DNA of 64,000 nucleotides from Limanda limanda (taxonomy: Eukaryota; Chordata; Actinopteri; Pleuronectiformes; Pleuronectidae), in NCBI RefSeq assembly GCF_963576545.1, contig NW_026870418.1:62001-126000 (forward strand). The letters run 5' to 3'. Shown here in pieces: positions 63,576 through 64,000 of this stretch. The translations under genes were made by a program, and so were the position numbers. Under the pieces are notes generated by a model. The model made no database searches, was not told the origin of the DNA, and worked only from the letters and a program-made list of their open reading frames with translations. Positions within the stretch are counted from its first letter, which is position 1. Each line of letters starts with the position of its first letter.

Positions 63576-63593
63576 CGCGCATCGATCGGTACC
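63575..63593 (+). other. Overlapping palindrome cluster in the conserved box (example)
   Basis: GCGCGC, ATCGAT, CGATCG and GGTACC follow or overlap one another within 19 bp of alpha. Beta keeps ATCGAT and GGTACC at the same distance from the core. This is the best-conserved part of the alpha/beta comparison after the 45 bp core, so it is the strongest candidate for a sequence-specific satellite-binding protein. No known binding motif is recognised. Confidence 0.5.
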
Positions 63594-64000
63594 ATCCTTG
63601 AGCTTCTCCGACTTTCGGAAGGGTTAGGGTTAGGGTTAGGGATGAAAGCACATAGGAGAAAGAGATATTCTTGAATAACTTTTTTTGTGAAGGTCGGAGA
63701 GACTTGCAAGTAGGCTCTACCCCCACTAAATGGGGTAGCGCGCATCGATCGGTACCATCCTTGAGCTTCTCCGACTTTCGGAAGGGTTAGGGTTAGGGTT
63801 AGGGATGAAAGCACATAGGAGAAAGAGATATTCTTGAATAACTTTTTTTGTGAAGGTCGGAGAGACTTGCAAGTAGGCTCTACCCCCACTAAATGGGGTA
63901 GCGCGCATCGATCGGTACCATCCTTGAGCTTCTCCGACTTTCGGAAGGGTTAGGGTTAGGGTTAGGGATGAAAGCACATAGGAGAAAGAGATATTCTTGA

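Larger units (their letters stand above)
1..64000 (+). repeat. TTAGGG-punctuated two-monomer satellite array filling the window
   Basis: Every base belongs to one of two head-to-tail monomers, alpha (163/157/169 bp, telomere-bearing) or beta (155 bp, no telomere hexamers). I located all 126 beta-specific segments. The spacing between neighbours takes only values explained by one beta plus one to four alphas. Numbers of alphas between successive betas, left to right: 3,2,2,4,2,2,3,4,3,3,2,1,4,2,1,2,2,3,2,2,3,2,3,3,2,1,4,2,1,2,3,2,1,2,3,2,4,2,2,2,2,4,2,2,4,2,2,3,2,2,1,2,1,4,1,1,4,1,4,1,2,2,1,4,2,3,1,3,1,1,4,1,4,1,2,2,1,4,1,2,1,2,2,1,4,1,4,1,2,1,2,2,1,4,1,2,2,2,2,2,2,2,1,2,1,4,1,1,4,1,3,2,1,2,1,4,1,1,4,1,4,1,3,1,1. 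Bases 1-24 are the tail of a cut alpha and 63988-64000 the first 13 bases of another, so the array continues on both sides. Subtelomeric location is inferred from the telomere hexamers; a pericentromeric or interstitial location is possible. Confidence 0.97.
61401..64000 (+). repeat. Array segment S17, right edge, partial third tandem module
   Basis: Betas begin at 61628, 61940, 62584, 62908 and 63226. The first two match 41184 and 41496 at +20,444 bp. The last three match 59066, 59390 and 59708 at +3,518 bp, with diagnostics GCAAGTAAGC (62264), AAATGGAGTAG (62448) and GTACAACC (62650). A join between two module lineages therefore lies between about 61.9 and 62.2 kb. The window ends inside the module, after four complete three-hexamer alphas. 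Confidence 0.92.

Noticed and set aside
1..64000. CRISPR array
   Set aside because: There are regular direct repeats, but the intervening sequences are also repeats and are shared between units. Unit size is far above a CRISPR repeat-spacer, and the telomere hexamers indicate a eukaryote.
1..64000. rRNA, tRNA or other RNA genes hidden in the repeat
   Set aside because: Neither monomer shows tRNA A/B-box arrangement or recognisable 5S, snRNA or rRNA sequence on either strand. Telomere-repeat transcripts from the array are possible but not visible from sequence.
1..64000. Bacterial or plasmid origin with iterons
   Set aside because: Repeat unit sizes, 64 kb extent without genes, and TTAGGG blocks do not fit iteron arrays.

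Overview
The whole 64 kb window is one uninterrupted tandem satellite array. It holds no protein-coding gene, RNA gene, mobile element or unique-sequence island that I can support. The array is punctuated every few hundred bases by short interstitial blocks of the telomere hexamer TTAGGG, always with the G-rich strand on +. This points to a eukaryotic nuclear genome with TTAGGG telomeres, and to a subtelomeric or other heterochromatic satellite domain. TTAGGG is shared by vertebrates, many other animals, many fungi and several protist and algal lineages, so the species cannot be named. G+C is about 47-48% by counting the two consensus units.

Two monomers build everything. Alpha is 163 bp in its main form and carries GG(TTAGGG)3. 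It also occurs as a 157 bp form with two hexamers and a 169 bp form with four. Beta is 155 bp and has no telomere hexamers. Each monomer starts with the same 45 bp core, followed by 35 bp that are diverged between the two, then a 43 bp palindrome-rich box (36/43 identical), then a tail. The alpha tail is telomeric plus 20 bp; the beta tail is an unrelated 32 bp segment. From the beta positions I count 126 beta units and 274 complete alpha units (227 of 163 bp, 42 of 157 bp, 5 of 169 bp). Seven betas lack one base. These counts plus 24 bp at the left edge and 13 bp at the right edge sum exactly to 64,000. Beta is never next to beta: successive betas are separated by 1, 2, 3 or 4 alphas (39, 49, 15 and 22 cases).

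Layout: from 1 to about 26.7 kb, runs of two to four alphas dominate. The large-scale structure there is a 9,433 bp-offset copy of the first 2 kb, a 7,356 bp-offset copy of about 4.5 kb, a 1,924 bp tandem copy, and a 2,731/1,762 bp series. From 26.7 kb onward single-alpha (318 bp) dimers become common. A roughly 4.8 kb higher-order module (26.7-31.6 kb) recurs at 51.8-56.6 kb and 56.6-61.4 kb and in part at 35.5-38 and 62.3-64 kb. Between them lie a 7,029 bp-offset copy, a 4,293 bp tandem duplication and a small 480/960 bp array. Private point mutations shared at exactly these offsets confirm the duplications and let some of them be ordered in time.

Many minus-strand open frames of 60-274 codons exist, but they are the repeat read in shifting frames, with the telomere block read as Leu-Thr or Asn-Pro. 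I do not annotate them as genes.
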